Assembly: GCF_022376445.1 (NCBI RefSeq)
Contig: NW_025955059.1
Span: 62,001 to 126,000, forward strand
Length of the DNA stretch: 64,000 nucleotides
Direction of reading: 5' to 3'
From: Fomitopsis serialis
Lineage: Eukaryota > Basidiomycota > Agaricomycetes > Polyporales > Fomitopsidaceae
A program made the translations under genes and the position numbers. This document shows, one piece after another, positions 31,910-43,400 of this stretch; within the stretch, counting starts at the first letter, position 1; every line of letters starts with the position of its first letter. The notes under the pieces were generated by a model. The model was not told the origin of the DNA, made no database searches, and saw only the letters and a list, made by a program, of their open reading frames with translations.

Positions 31910-32125
31910 GATGCTTGGGAGAGGGCGCGTGGACAACACGTCCAGGAGACACGCGCGAACGTAGCGCAGAACATAGCGGCTTGCCGGATTGCTTGCGCAG
32001 CGGGTGTATACGGCCGACAAGCCTGAGGAGTGGTAAGGCAGCAACCTGAGGACACAGTTGACGATTGGGACCTATTGGTCGATCTTCTGGACGAAGCTCG
32101 GAAGAGACGTCTGACGTGGATGTCG
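31910..32125 (+). pseudogene. C-terminal GTPase relic fused to the serine-hydrolase fragment
   Basis: Reads DAWERARGQHVQETRANVAQN and later DDWDLLVDLLDEARKR, matching the post-linker helix (RAREMYIQETRASVARN) and the EEDLLRDL tail of the array GTPases, with a frameshift between them. It follows the hydrolase fragment by about 65 bp and part of it shares an open frame with it, so it is a recombination junction. Confidence 0.6.
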
Positions 32126-32673
32126 GTCACGGTCCAGGAGTGCTTGGTAAGTTCGCCAGTAATCCACAAGCTATGTAGGTGGCGCCGCCACATTTATTCG
32201 GCACATCCACAGTTTGATTGTCTCCCAAACGACATTTCGCAATCGGAGCGAGGACAAGGATGCTGTGGCATCCTCTTCTGTTGCACTGATTTAGAGTGGG
32301 ATCAGCGTTCAAACGTTCAAGGAGTATGTAAAGTCGTGCATGCCACAGAAGTTGAGATCGCACGGCCAGTGTTAGCGTCCTTCTAGTAGATAATCTTGTC
32401 TCAAGATAGTAGTTTTGCTAAGGCGATGTGATAGAAGGACGAGTGAGGTTAACAAAAAGACAGTGGGCGTGGCCGAGATTCGACAAAGGGGGATGTTCCC
32501 ACGCCACAGTATGTACTTAACGGTGTGTGACAGTGTTTGTGCGCATCTTGTCACTTTTCGTCACGACTGTCACTGGCGACGAGGGGGCTCACGGAAAGGA
32601 GTCCGCCCACAGCGTAACGGTCACCGAGCAGGGCGCATCGTCCGCCGCGAATATCAATATACTCTTTCTCCCC
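32126..32673. other. Intergenic, end of the duplicated locus
   Basis: No gene was seen. Upstream region of the basic-region protein gene. Confidence 0.35.
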
Positions 32674-33868
32674 ATGGACCCCGCCCAGCACGCCCACGAC
32701 CCGTCCCAGCCGCCCATGCAGCTCCCCGCCACGCCCTCTGCGTCCCGCAAGCGGTCGCGCGAGAACGAGACTCCCAGCCAGAGACACAAGCGAGAGAAGG
32801 CTGCAGAGCGGCAGCGCCGTAAACGCGAGAGAGACCGCCAGGCAGGTCTGAATAACATCCTTGCTCTCTCCCAGGTCCAGCAGCCCACCGGCATTGCGCC
32901 GCCGCCTCTCGAGACCATATCCGCCCCGCGGGCATGTCGTCCTCGATCTCAGACTTCGCAAAGGCCGATGATCCCAACATTGAGGATGTTGCAAAGCGGG
33001 ATCGTGTTCGGGCGGCCGCGCGAGAGCGGCAACGCAAGCACCGTGCCCTCGTCAAGGCACGCAAGATGCGCGAGCTCGGCATGGACATGGGCAACGAACT
33101 CCTCCCGGGCATGGAAGACATGCAGTTTCGCGTCAACGCCGACGGCCACTATCAGCCCGTCATGCCTCACGAGATGCCGCCCCACCCCCCGCCCCCGCAG
33201 TCCATACAGGAGCCGCCCTTTCCCCACGGCGTGCACCAGCTCTCAGGGGGACAGACCTTTGCCTCCACTCTCCTCCTCTCCTTCTCATGCGCGCCTCTTC
33301 TCAAGCAACATCTCCTTCGCACGCTCAATATGACTAACGAAGAACTTGCCTCGCTCGAGCCTATCATCGCACAAGCCTGGGACCACTGGGATCAGCAGGT
33401 AAGGCCTCTGGCAGAATGTGGCCACAGCGTCTAACTCGACCACACTCTCATTTCACAGCGCCGGATACACTATGCGCACCATGCAGCAAATAAAGGCCCT
33501 GACGGGTCAGTACAGGGAGATCACAACAACCCCCTCCCCCGCCTCCCTACCCTATGCCCTTCGTCCCGCACGATCCCTCCCAGCCACCCCCGAACGACTT
33601 CCGCGCCCGTTTCCACCGCTCCCTCGTCGCCCCGTCCCCCTTCCGATCCGTCCTCGTCGGCGGCGACAACCAGCAACAGCCACCGCCTCCCGCGCCTCAA
33701 CCCACCGCAGGCACGTCCGCCTCGGCCTCTGTGTCCGCGCCCGTTCAAGCGCCGCCACCCCGCCGCAGGGAGACACGATCAACCCCGCGCTGTCGACGAA
33801 CGCGCCACACCCGCACGCTCATCCACTTCCACATCCGAGCGAGCCACCGCAGCATCCAAATCCGCTGA
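32674..33868 (+). CDS. Basic-region (bZIP-like) nuclear protein, frame unclear
   Basis: The ATG at 32674 opens MDPAQHAHDPSQ. Two strongly basic stretches follow: RHKREKAAERQRRKRERDRQ, and in another frame RDRVRAAARERQRKHRALVK. Next is a conserved-looking helical region (GGQTFASTLLLSFSC, LLKQHLLRTLNMTNEELASLEP) that ends at a GT-AG intron (33399-33458). The C-terminal part is Pro/Gln-rich. The two basic regions lie in different frames, and after the intron the likely frame (PMPFVPHDPSQPPPNDF) is off by one, so at least one indel or an unrecognised short intron exists. It looks like a DNA-binding transcription regulator, but no leucine zipper is evident. Confidence 0.45.
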
Positions 33869-34326
33869 CGATCGTCGCGGGTATCGACCCGCAACTCGGA
33901 CAGGCGCGCGACGAGGCGGCGGGAGTGGCGGGCAAGCTCGAGCGATCATGATGCGCCTCCTCGTCCACCCAGGCTGTTGTTGTGTCCTCTTCCGTAACAT
34001 ATGTATGGTATGTATGCTCTATGGGTATGGACTGTAGACGATTTTCTTGCCCCTGACGACTCCCCACGCAAGCCTCGCTCCGCTTACTGTATGTACCGTG
34101 GCTGTTTCCTTACGTTACTCATGCAGTCCTCCGTATCACCCGCGCAGGAACTCCCGTAATCCATATCGTCATCGTTAGCCGAGTCGCGTAGTTGTCCGTG
34201 TCGTCGCTCCACCCGTGTATCCTCTATCATTCTCTGTCCTGCTGTAGTCTGTATGTCGCATAGTCCACGTTTGTCGGGCGCAATGTGAAGACATCCTGAT
34301 TTTCGCTATACCGTGGTGTGACCTTT
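33869..34326. other. Intergenic, convergent
   Basis: Nothing recognisable; probably 3' UTRs of two convergent genes. Confidence 0.35.
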
Positions 34327-35768
34327 TCATGCGCCTTGGTCATAGTAAGCCGGCCGTGCATCAAGACGCGCTACTCGACGGACTCGTTGTGCTGGTGGCG
34401 ATCGCGCGTAGTAGGGAGGCGTTTGTTCTTCAAGGCGATTGCGAGAACCATCGCCAGGCAGCCGCGCGATGGCCCCACCCACGGACGCGTGAGTGAGGGC
34501 GTACGGTTGTTGTGTTGGTGCGTGGACGATTGGTGGGTAAGGGCGGCTAACGAGGGCTCCTGCGGGTGCGTGAGCCTGGGGGAGGAAGGAGGATACGTGC
34601 GGAGGGTACGAGCTCGGAGTGAGCGCTTGGGCTTGAGCTTGAGGGGCCACAGAGGATGGCGGAGTCCCGTGTTCGAAGATCACAGGTAGGGGAGCGGGCG
34701 TACCAGTGTAAGCTTGAGCAGGAGAGGGAACAACAGCGCCCTCTGCTGGGAGATGGTCGCGAGTTTGGCTTGTGCCGACTGGCAACAGAGGTCGTTGCTT
34801 CATGACGCGCAACGGTCTGTTCGGTCTACGTGTCCCGGCGACACCGTTCACCTGCGTCCTCCGTGGAGGTTTCGAGCTCCTACCGCAGCGACAGTCGTGA
34901 GCTGATTTCCGAGGTGATGTTAGCTCGACTTGGACACGTACCTCACCAGGGTCTGACTGGTGCCCTGCGACCCATTGTCATCTTGCGCAGCGACGGTCGG
35001 CTGCCAGTGGGGTGGTAGAATTGGTTGAGTAATAGTAGCAGTAGCAGTAGTAAGCTGCTTCTGCTTCTGAGCCCTCCGTTGCCTGCTAGTAATTACGTCA
35101 GTGGTATCCGAGAGCGCGATGAACGTGCCACTTACAAGAAGTATATCAGGCCGAAAATGACACCAAGCAGTGCGAGCCCGCCGATAACAGCAGCGCTGAC
35201 CGCTATGTCTCGAGCCACATGACGTGGATGGCCTTCCGCCGTAGACTCGGGGTCTGTCGTTGCGGAAGGTGAAACCGCCGAAGCTGCTGTAGAGCCGGAA
35301 CCGCCTGCATCTGTCGATGGGGGACAGTTTGAACACGCGGACTCAGAAGGGACGCCGGAGCTCTGCGCAGGCGCTGAAGTCGTAGTTGAGCAGATCGCCT
35401 CGAAAAGAGTACTCGTAATGGCTTGCGTAAACGTATATGTCTCGTAAACGGGAACAAGCAGCGTTTCAGTGGCCCATTGCACTGAGATGATGAATAAATC
35501 ATTAAAGCGATGCAAACTGGAAATCGCACGGGTAGGTGTGCTCACCGCTCGTCGTAATTGGCGGATGTCTGGAACGAATGGCGGTTTCGTCCCTGCCGGT
35601 ATACTGTCCCGATGGCGTCGTAGTCGAACTGGAAAGTGGACCAGTTACGATGACCGCGCTGTATGACGTGGAAACGCTCTCGAAGATGAACGTGGAGGTT
35701 TCCGTCACGGTCGTGATCGAACTGCAGGACATCGTGCCAGTGAATAGCCGTATGTCGTAGGTCCTGGC
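34327..35768 (-). CDS. Mucin-like single-pass membrane protein
   Basis: The ectodomain is Ser/Thr-rich (TTVTETSTFIFESVSTSYS, then after an intron at 35482-35545 SVQWATETLLVPVYETYTFTQ, CSTTTSAPAQSSG). A transmembrane helix (AAVIGGLALLGVIFGLIYFL) follows, interrupted at its end by an intron at 35083-35135. A basic QRRAQKQKQ stop-transfer and a Pro/Ala-rich cytoplasmic tail (AYTGTPAPLP, PPIVHAPTQQPY) end at 34327. The architecture resembles fungal cell-wall sensors and other heavily O-mannosylated type-I proteins. No WSC or other extracellular domain is seen. The first exon with a signal peptide was not located, and one internal junction (34850-34960) is unresolved. Confidence 0.5.
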
Positions 35769-36927
35769 GGCCAGTCAGTTTGCCAGCGGGCTTTGCGACT
35801 GCACAAACGTCGCTATAAACCACGTAGCTGCGGCGATAAGGTGACCGACTCCAGAGCCACACACAGCGCTGCGCGCACTGTACTGTTGGCATGGAAGGTT
35901 ACAGATGAGACACAAATGATCAGTCCACGTCCATGCGGTAGGAGACACAGAAACCTACTACAACCGGCACTGAGCCATGAACCAATGAGGAGGCTGTTGG
36001 CCGGGTTGTCGTATCAAAGGCGCATAGTGCACAAGGCAAGGAAAATGTCGCGGTTTGGAGGGAGAACCCGGGTCAGAGTGTGACATCAGACTCGGAGCAA
36101 TGAGACATTGACGACACAAGGTCCTGTCCTGTTGTCTGCGAAGTAGCTACTTGCTGCAATTGATGCGCAATGGGCTTCTGCGACGCAGAAAGTCAATCGA
36201 CGCCGACGAACGGTGCAGCCGCATCAAGACGGTAGGCTCGCGGTAACACTTGACGTGTGCGTCCTGAAACAAGCCCTTACTCAGATTGGCCGTTCTAGCT
36301 TTCGCTGATCCTGCTGGGCTTTGAACGGTAAATATGAGCGTGGAGTTTATCCCGTGTAACCCAGTCGGTACAAACATTCATTCCTACACGCTAGCTCCAG
36401 TCATCGCTCCTTGTCGTCAGAGCATTTTCCTCACCACGTTGAATACGAGACCGACAGATGCACCTGCAGAGATTGGCAACGCGGCCGCCGCAAGAAGGTT
36501 GTGAGTACGTAGGCATTGATGACGCGTTGTTCAGCGAAACTGACCGCTCGAAACCAAACCACATCTGCCGCCCACTCTTCGTCCGCTAGTCATCCCTCTC
36601 GTTCCGTGCTCCATCGGTGTGGACGACCTGTCGACATACTGTACACGTCCGCGCTTGGCGCGTGGCTTCAAGGGTCGTGGGGCAGGGTGCAGACCGAATG
36701 TGCTCGCCCACGCGGCAGTGCACACAGAGGTGGATACGGTGGCAGTGTATAGCGCAAAGCTCAGACCTTTCACGTTGTAGCGTGTGGACCGGCATCGCTC
36801 CACAGAGAGGCATACATTGATGTCAGTTTATAACATAACCTTGAGAATAGCCATGGTGTAGTGTACGTCGTGCGATGGAGATAGTCCAAGAACATGTTGA
36901 AAGATGGGATACGATACCGCCACGACC
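35769..36927. other. Intergenic region of about 1.2 kb
   Basis: No gene found beyond a possible first exon of the mucin-like gene near 35.8 kb. Small open frames lack motifs. Confidence 0.35.
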
Positions 36928-38359
36928 TCAGTAGTCGTCCACATACTCCACGTAACCGTAATGCCGCTTCCCCCTGCTCGGCCCTTGATAATCTACAATC
37001 CATGGTCAGCGCTGCCACTACACGATCAAGGAACGGAGTCAACGTACAAGAGCTCGTGTCGCGAACCGCATTGACTCCGGCGACGTCGGCCAGGTTGACG
37101 TAGCCCTCCGCGTAGCGGCTGCCCCCAGCAGCAGCGCTTTTGCCCGCGCTCGCACCCGCGCCCGCGCCTACCCAGTTCGCGCGACAGAACACGCAAGTGA
37201 CCTGCTGCCCTTTCTGACGCGTCGTCGTACTCCCTGCCCAGCGTCCATCCGCCCGTCAGCTCAACCCCAACAGACGGGCGCAACAGAACTCACACTGCGT
37301 GAAGCACTCCTTGTGCAGCCCGTTCCCGCACTCCTCGCACCACACAAGGACATCCGCCTTCGCGCGGTGCATGTTCTCGTAGCAGATCGGGCAGTCGTCC
37401 TCCGGGCCGGGCACGCGCTTCTTCTCGGGCTGCTTCGCCGCGGCGGAGGAAGAGGTCGCCTTGCCTGTGGCACGCGCGTAGGCCTCGCGCACGCGAGCGT
37501 TGGCGAGAGCGTTGGGCGCGAGCGGGGCTTGCGAGAAGATGTCTTGGAGCTCTGAGGTGAGGAGAGCTCTGTGAGGGGGGAGATTAGCGGGTAGAAGGGA
37601 GGGGCGGGAGAGGTATACTTTTGGAACCAGTACCCGGATGCTTGGGTCACTTGCAGGACTGCTCGGAAGGTGAATTGCGGCGAGGGGGAACATGCGCGAG
37701 ATGCAGCTACCTTTCAGGAAGATGAATAGCTATGGCAAGGACATCAGTGATGCGTCGATCAATAGCAATCTGGAACAAGCTCACGATGTGTTTGCAGTGA
37801 TTGCCCTTCGTGGCGTCAGGACCTACGTGTACACGGTCAGCACTATGGACACATTCGACGGCAGCATACGCACAGTTGCAGCTGGGCGTCTTGTCGACGA
37901 TCACCGTGTAGACCTAGATTTGCATGCGTGTCACTAGTGTGGGACGGGCCAGCGACTCGGATCACTCACGTTCCCCGTCGAACCCAGTACGCTGAACTCT
38001 TCCTTCAACTCGTCGCCGTTCCGATGACGGTCCACCATGAAGAACCTATTGCACGCATGTGAGGCATAGACGACGCGTGCGACGCGCGGAATGACGCGCC
38101 TCTGGGAGATAACTCGGTCCAGCCGGTCGAGGATGTTCTGCGGGCACTTGGCTCTGAACCTGGCAGCGCGCTTCTCCTGGGGCGCCGCGTCGGCTTCCTT
38201 CTTCTTCCGCTGTTTCTTCGCAGGGGGTGCCGACTGAGTGGCGGGCCGACTGGCAGAGGCGTAGGAGGACGACGCGTGCGAGTACGGGCGCGCTGGAAGC
38301 GACGACACCCGGCTGTCGTACTCGTCGACGTCGATGACTTCTGCCTTGCGCTTCGCCAT
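36928..38359 (-). CDS. SWIM + RING zinc-finger protein (E3 ubiquitin-ligase-like)
   Basis: Eight exons on the minus strand: 37970-38359, 37874-37913, 37785-37822, 37711-37729, 37619-37658, 37294-37568, 37048-37233 and 36928-36992. All introns are GT-AG and 50-60 bp; 1053 nt give 350 residues. The N-terminus [15 protein letters not shown] with KKQRKKK suggests nuclear location. A SWIM motif [14 protein letters not shown] spans three exons. [19 protein letters not shown] precedes a RING-like finger: [22 protein letters not shown] and CVFCRANW. This SWIM-RING order is that of ZSWIM2/MEX-type ubiquitin ligases. A 54-bp stretch (38045-38098) with a GC donor and AG acceptor may be an optional in-frame intron before [14 protein letters not shown]. 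One exon is only 19 bp. It is divergent from the prenyltransferase gene. Confidence 0.85.
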
Positions 38360-38511
38360 GGCTTGCGGTAAGCTCGCGAGGGAGCGTGTGGCGAGGAGAG
38401 AAGAGAGAAGGCGAGCTCTGGGGGAGGAGGACAAGGAGAGAGCTTTATGGAGGGAGCGCCACCGGGGTGGCGGCATGCTCGAGCAAAGCAAGCAGGCGGG
38501 ATTCCCACGGC
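38360..38511. promoter_or_regulatory. Bidirectional promoter, SWIM-RING / RER2-like
   Basis: Only 152 bp lie between the two start codons. The segment must hold both promoters and both 5' UTRs. No TATA box is clear. Confidence 0.45.
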
Positions 38512-39761
38512 ATGGACCTCTCCCTCGTCTCCCGCTCAGTGCAGTGGCTCCTCCACGCCGCTGCGACCCACTCCCGCAATGCCGTCCTCGCCGCCCTCGC
38601 CGCAGGCCCCATCCCCCGCCACATCGCCTTCGTCATGGACGGCAACCGGCGGTACGCGCGCTCCCACCACAAACGCGTCCAGGAGGGCCACGCGGACGGC
38701 TTCGTTGCTCTGCGGCGCGTGCGTCTTCCGCGATCTATGAACATGATGGTTCGTTGACTCGGAGCAGATACTAGACATCTGCCTGCGCCTCGACGTCCGT
38801 TGTGTGTCTGTGTATGCGTTCGCCATCGAGAACTTCAAGCGCACGCCCGAGGAAGTCGATGCCCTCATGGCGCTCGCAGAAACCAAGCTCCTCGAGCTCT
38901 GCCAACACGGGTCCGCAGGCTTCGCTACCTTCTATCTCCCTGCTGAATCTCCAGCCTGCCGCACAGGGATCTGCTACACGAGTACGGCGTCCGCCTGAAC
39001 GTCCTCGGCAAGACGAGCCTGCTTCCGCCACACGTACAGGCTGCGATCCGCAAGGCGGAGGACATGACCCGGCACAACGACCGGTGCGTGCCCCCTCCAG
39101 CTCCGACTGCCGTCCTCGAGGCTCGGTCCCTCTCTCCCTGCCCGGGGCACTTCCCAACAATACCGAGCACGCCACCGCAGCCTGCGATGCGTGGCAGGGC
39201 GCACCCTTGTCTTATCGGCACGCCTGCCGTCGCAGCAGCTGACCGCGCTCTCACTTGTGCCCGCAGCGCGATCCTCAACCTCTGCATGCCCTACGCCGCC
39301 CGGAACGAGATCGCCACAGCCGTCGACCGCGCCGTCGAGCACGCGCTCTCCAAAGAGACAGAGCATGGCTCCCAGCAGTGCGTCCCTCCCCCTCTTCGTC
39401 TCGCCGCCCGCCCGGGCACGTCTGACCATTCTGCTTCCACCGCCGCTACCAGCGAGATCACGGAAGCCGACATCGCCGCTCAGCTGATGACCACCCGTGC
39501 AGGCAGTCCGCCGCTCGACCTCCTCGTGCGCACCAGCGGCGTCCGCCGCCTGAGCGACTTCCTCCTCTGGCAGGTGCGTCCCGTCCGCCGTCCACCCCTC
39601 TGACCTCACCCTGATCCTCGTGTGGCGCTTCTTTGACGTAGTGCTGCGAGGACACGCAGCTGCAGTTTAGCTCGACGTACTGGCCGGACTTTGGGCTGTG
39701 GGACTTTGTGCCGATCATCTTGGACTATCAGCGGAGAGCGTGGTCTGTGCCGGCCGCGTAG
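38512..39761 (+). CDS. RER2: Dehydrodolichyl diphosphate synthase (cis-prenyltransferase)
   Basis: Six exons: 38512-38718, 38768-38910, 38967-39083, 39267-39377, 39453-39573 and 39642-39761; 819 nt give 272 residues. [13 protein letters not shown] is the cis-prenyltransferase signature with the catalytic Asp. [11 protein letters not shown] and [18 protein letters not shown] are the further conserved motifs (substrate binding and the RTSG/S-FLLWQ block). The enzyme adds isopentenyl diphosphate units in cis to farnesyl diphosphate to make the dolichol precursor at the ER or lipid droplets. RxG near the C-terminus is not seen; the chain ends soon after [24 protein letters not shown]. Whether this is the RER2 or SRT1 equivalent cannot be told. 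Intron 3 is 183 bp, longer than its neighbours. Confidence 0.88.
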
Positions 39762-40471
39762 GATGCATCGTGCCTTAGGACGTTTTTGGACTTTGTATTG
39801 GTATACTTGCTGTAATCAATCGGCTCGCAGATACAAACCGTAGCCCAGGATCCCAGTTCAACGTCCTGGCTCTCATCACCCTGAGTGGAATACCTTGTCC
39901 GTCTGTAGAACACGCACAAGGTTGCAAACAGTATCCTTTATGCTACTTTCCAATTCAGATTCGGTATGCTCGACTACGTGCGTACTATACAGAAAGCGAC
40001 ATTAAGTCCGTACTAATACACAACCATCAGACGGGGGACAAATGATAAGTGGACGGTGCATGCGGCAGATCGAGCGGGCGATGATAATGAAGAGCGTCAT
40101 GGCATACGTGCACACAGAACCTGCGAAATGCAGTGTAAGGTATAGTAAAGGGCATGGGGCATAACGCCCGCGGAGGCCACGCGAGGCGGTTTGTCGGAAG
40201 GGATACGGACGTTGTTAGACGAGGAGTGAATTCACCGCACCGCGGACGAGAGGTGCAGGGCCGGACGCGCCTTCGGAGGTGCTGCTGCTACAGGTCGGCA
40301 GCGCGAGGAGGTTCAGTGGAAAAGTCGAGGAGGTGGCACAGGCGCAGAGGCGCACATAGTCCAGCAATAAGTTAAGTCGTGACCGCGCCGCGCCGCACTG
40401 TGTCGCCGCCGTCGAGTCTAAGCAGCCGCAGCACACGCAGACGTGCACGCGCACACGCGTCCATCCGCCGC
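39762..40471. other. Convergent intergenic region
   Basis: About 700 bp between the stops of the prenyltransferase and SKN7 genes. No gene seen; probably 3' UTRs. Confidence 0.4.
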
Positions 40472-43400
40472 TCACTCGACGACCTCGAAGCGGCTCCTCT
40501 TCGGCTCGCGCCCGTCGCTGCCGTCGTCCAGCCCGCGCTTGACGCCCGCGCCCATCCCGTCGAGCGAGCCATCGAGCGAGCCGACGCCCATGAAGCTCTC
40601 GCCGTTGACGAGGTTCTGGAGGATCATCGTGTACTGGTCGTCCGTGAGGCCCATGCCAGCAAGCGGGTTGATCTTCCCGTCGTCCTCCCCGCCGCCGAGC
40701 AGCGCGCCGCCCTGCATCTGCATCTGGAGCGCCTGGTCGAACGACGCGTCGCTCAGCGGCGGGATCCCCACCGAGCGCGGGATCTTCGACATCGTCTGGA
40801 TCACCTTGAGGTGCATCAGGTGCTTCTCGAGCATGTCCAGCAGCCCGTCGCGCGTGAACGGCTTCGGGAGCACGTCGTTCATCCCCGAGGAGTAGTACTT
40901 GATGATCTCGTTCGGCTTGCTGTTCGACGTCATGCTGATGATCGGCGTCATGTGGTCGAACTGCCGGATGAGCGACGTCGCGGACACGCCGTCCAGCTTC
41001 GGCATCACGATGTCCTGCACGACGACGGTCAGCTGTATTCTCCCACCGCACGGAGAACGAGACCCACCATGAGCACCAGATCGTACTTCTCCAAGTTCAT
41101 CTTGTTCACCGCGCCCACGCCGTCCACAGCCACGTCGATCGTGCACCCGAAAACCTGCAAGAACTTGCTGCTCAGCCGCCTGCTGACCGCATCGTCGTCC
41201 ACCAGGAGCACCCGCGGCGGGACCGCCCACCCGGGCACGTACGTGCTCCTCCGCACCCTCAGCTTCTGCGCGCTCTCCGGGCGGCCACTCGGCGACACCT
41301 GCGCGGGGCTCGGGCTCGGGCCCACACCCGCCGCGGCGGACGCCGAGTCGATCGCGTTCGCCGCCGCCCCGATACTATACGGCGCCTTCGTGTTCCCCTC
41401 GTCCTCCTGCTCCGGGTCGCCGCCCATGCCCTGCGGCGTGGGCATGACGACCGAGTTGAGCGCGGCCGCGTCGAACGCCCAGTTGCCGTTCTCGTCGTCG
41501 AGCGCGCTCCGCGGGAGGAGGTGCCCCACCGTGAACACCTGCAGGCCCTCGTGCGTCATCACGCTCTGCGGGTAGTTCAGGCTCAGCCCGCCCCCGTTGC
41601 TGAACGTAAAGTCCGCCCCGCCGAACGCGGACGCGTCCCCGCCCTGCGGCGCGCTCGACGAGCCTTGCTGCTGCTGCTGGCTGCTGGAGGACGACGCGGA
41701 CGCGTTGCCGCTCTGCTGGGACGCTCCGTGCGCGATCGCCGCCTGCGCCTGCGCCAGCACATGATGGCCCTGGGCACTCTCAGGCCTCTGGCGCGTGAGT
41801 TCCTCGATGCGATTGAGTGCATCCTGGCGGCTCATCGGCCTGACGATGCCCTCTCCCATCCCCAGCCCATTCACGGCCGCCGCAATCCTCGCGTTCGCAC
41901 CCTGCTGCTGCTGTTGTTGCTGTTGCTGCTGCTGCTGCTGCTGCTGTTGCTGCCTGCCACTTCCCCCCGCCGAGCCGGAGCCAGAGCCCGACGCAGCGGG
42001 CTGGGGCGGCGCGAAGCTCATGCCCGCGACCTCCGCGCGGCGGGAGATCTCGTTCATCTGCGCGAGACTGGCGCGCGCGACGTCGCCGTCGGGGAAGCCG
42101 GCCATCATGCGCTGCGTCTCCGTCGCGGGCAGGAAGGGGTGGTTCGCGTCCTGCACCGCCTGCGCGGACGGCCCGCCGCCGGGCGCGGAGGGCGGGTTCT
42201 GCGCGGAGGAGAGCTCTTCGGCCTTGATTTTGCCTGTGGGGGTTAGCGGGGTGCGCGCGTGGGAGGGTCAGTGGGAACGGTGATACGTGCGAGGGACGTA
42301 GCGTAGTAGGGTGCATAGCCGAGGGATTGGCGTAGGTAGGGTCGAGACGCAGCAAGTAGAGGACGTTCGAGACACCGCAGTGATAGACGAAGAGAGTCGG
42401 TCCAGAGGGTCGCCATCGACAGCCAAGTCCAAGTCCAGACATCACAGCGTTCGAGAGGGGACGAGCAGGAGGATCGAGACAGCGAGGGGCCGAGGCGGGA
42501 TGCAATGGATGCGAAGAGACGGGGGCGGGAGCCGGGTCGCGGCGGGTCGAGGCGGAGGCGCGTCCAGAAGGGGCCAGACCATCGGAGGCGGAGGGTGCGT
42601 GATGGACGGTTGATGTTCGTTTCCGCGTTGCGTGGATGCGTGGGGATTCCGTTTCGTAGAGATGCCGGCGGTGAGGGAGTTCCAGACGAGCATGCCAGAG
42701 TGCGTAATTCGAAGTGCAGATGAAGCGGGGAGTCGACATTAGAGCGAGTGCGTGCCAGCGTAGGAGAGAGTGCGAGCGAGAGAGAGAGAGAGCAGCGGAA
42801 CCAGCGAAGCGCGTTGTTGTACACAGAGAGTATTCGAAATATGCGAACAGAAGCAATAAAAAAAGGGGGAAAACACGGTAGCTCAGCGTCCGATGCGGGG
42901 AGTCTAAGACTGGAAACCCCCACCATTCTCGAGCTGCAAAAAGTACTGTATCAAGTTCTGCATCAACCCGTCCTGCTGCGCCATGTTCCGCTGAAAGTTG
43001 ACCATCTCGGTGAGCACGCTCTGGTAGTTGCTCTCGAGGTTGCGGACGTGCGCGACGAGCTCCTCCTGGTCGCGCGTCATCTGGTCGAGGCGCGCCTGGA
43101 GGGCTTCGACGGACGCGCTGGGCGGGGACGGCGAGCTGGTGTGCGCGGCGGACTTGCGCGCGGCGGGGACCTTGCGCTTGATGTTTTCGAGCGCGTCGCG
43201 GCGGTCGACGTGGAAGTCGGGGTGGCGGAAGGTCCAGCTCTGCAAAGCGGGCGGGGTCAGCGGGGAGTGGCACGGGGGCGGGGGCGTGTATACACACGTG
43301 TTCGCCGAACTGGTTGTCGTCCGAGTTTTTCACCTGCGGGCGTCAGGACGTGGGAGTGAGCGGCGTGCGCGGGGGAGGCGGACGGGAGACGGGTGCGCAC

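Noticed and set aside
41521..42246. Leu/Arg-rich plus-strand frame across the CTG repeat
   Set aside because: Antisense of the SKN7 linker; poly-Leu comes from the CAG repeat read on the wrong strand.
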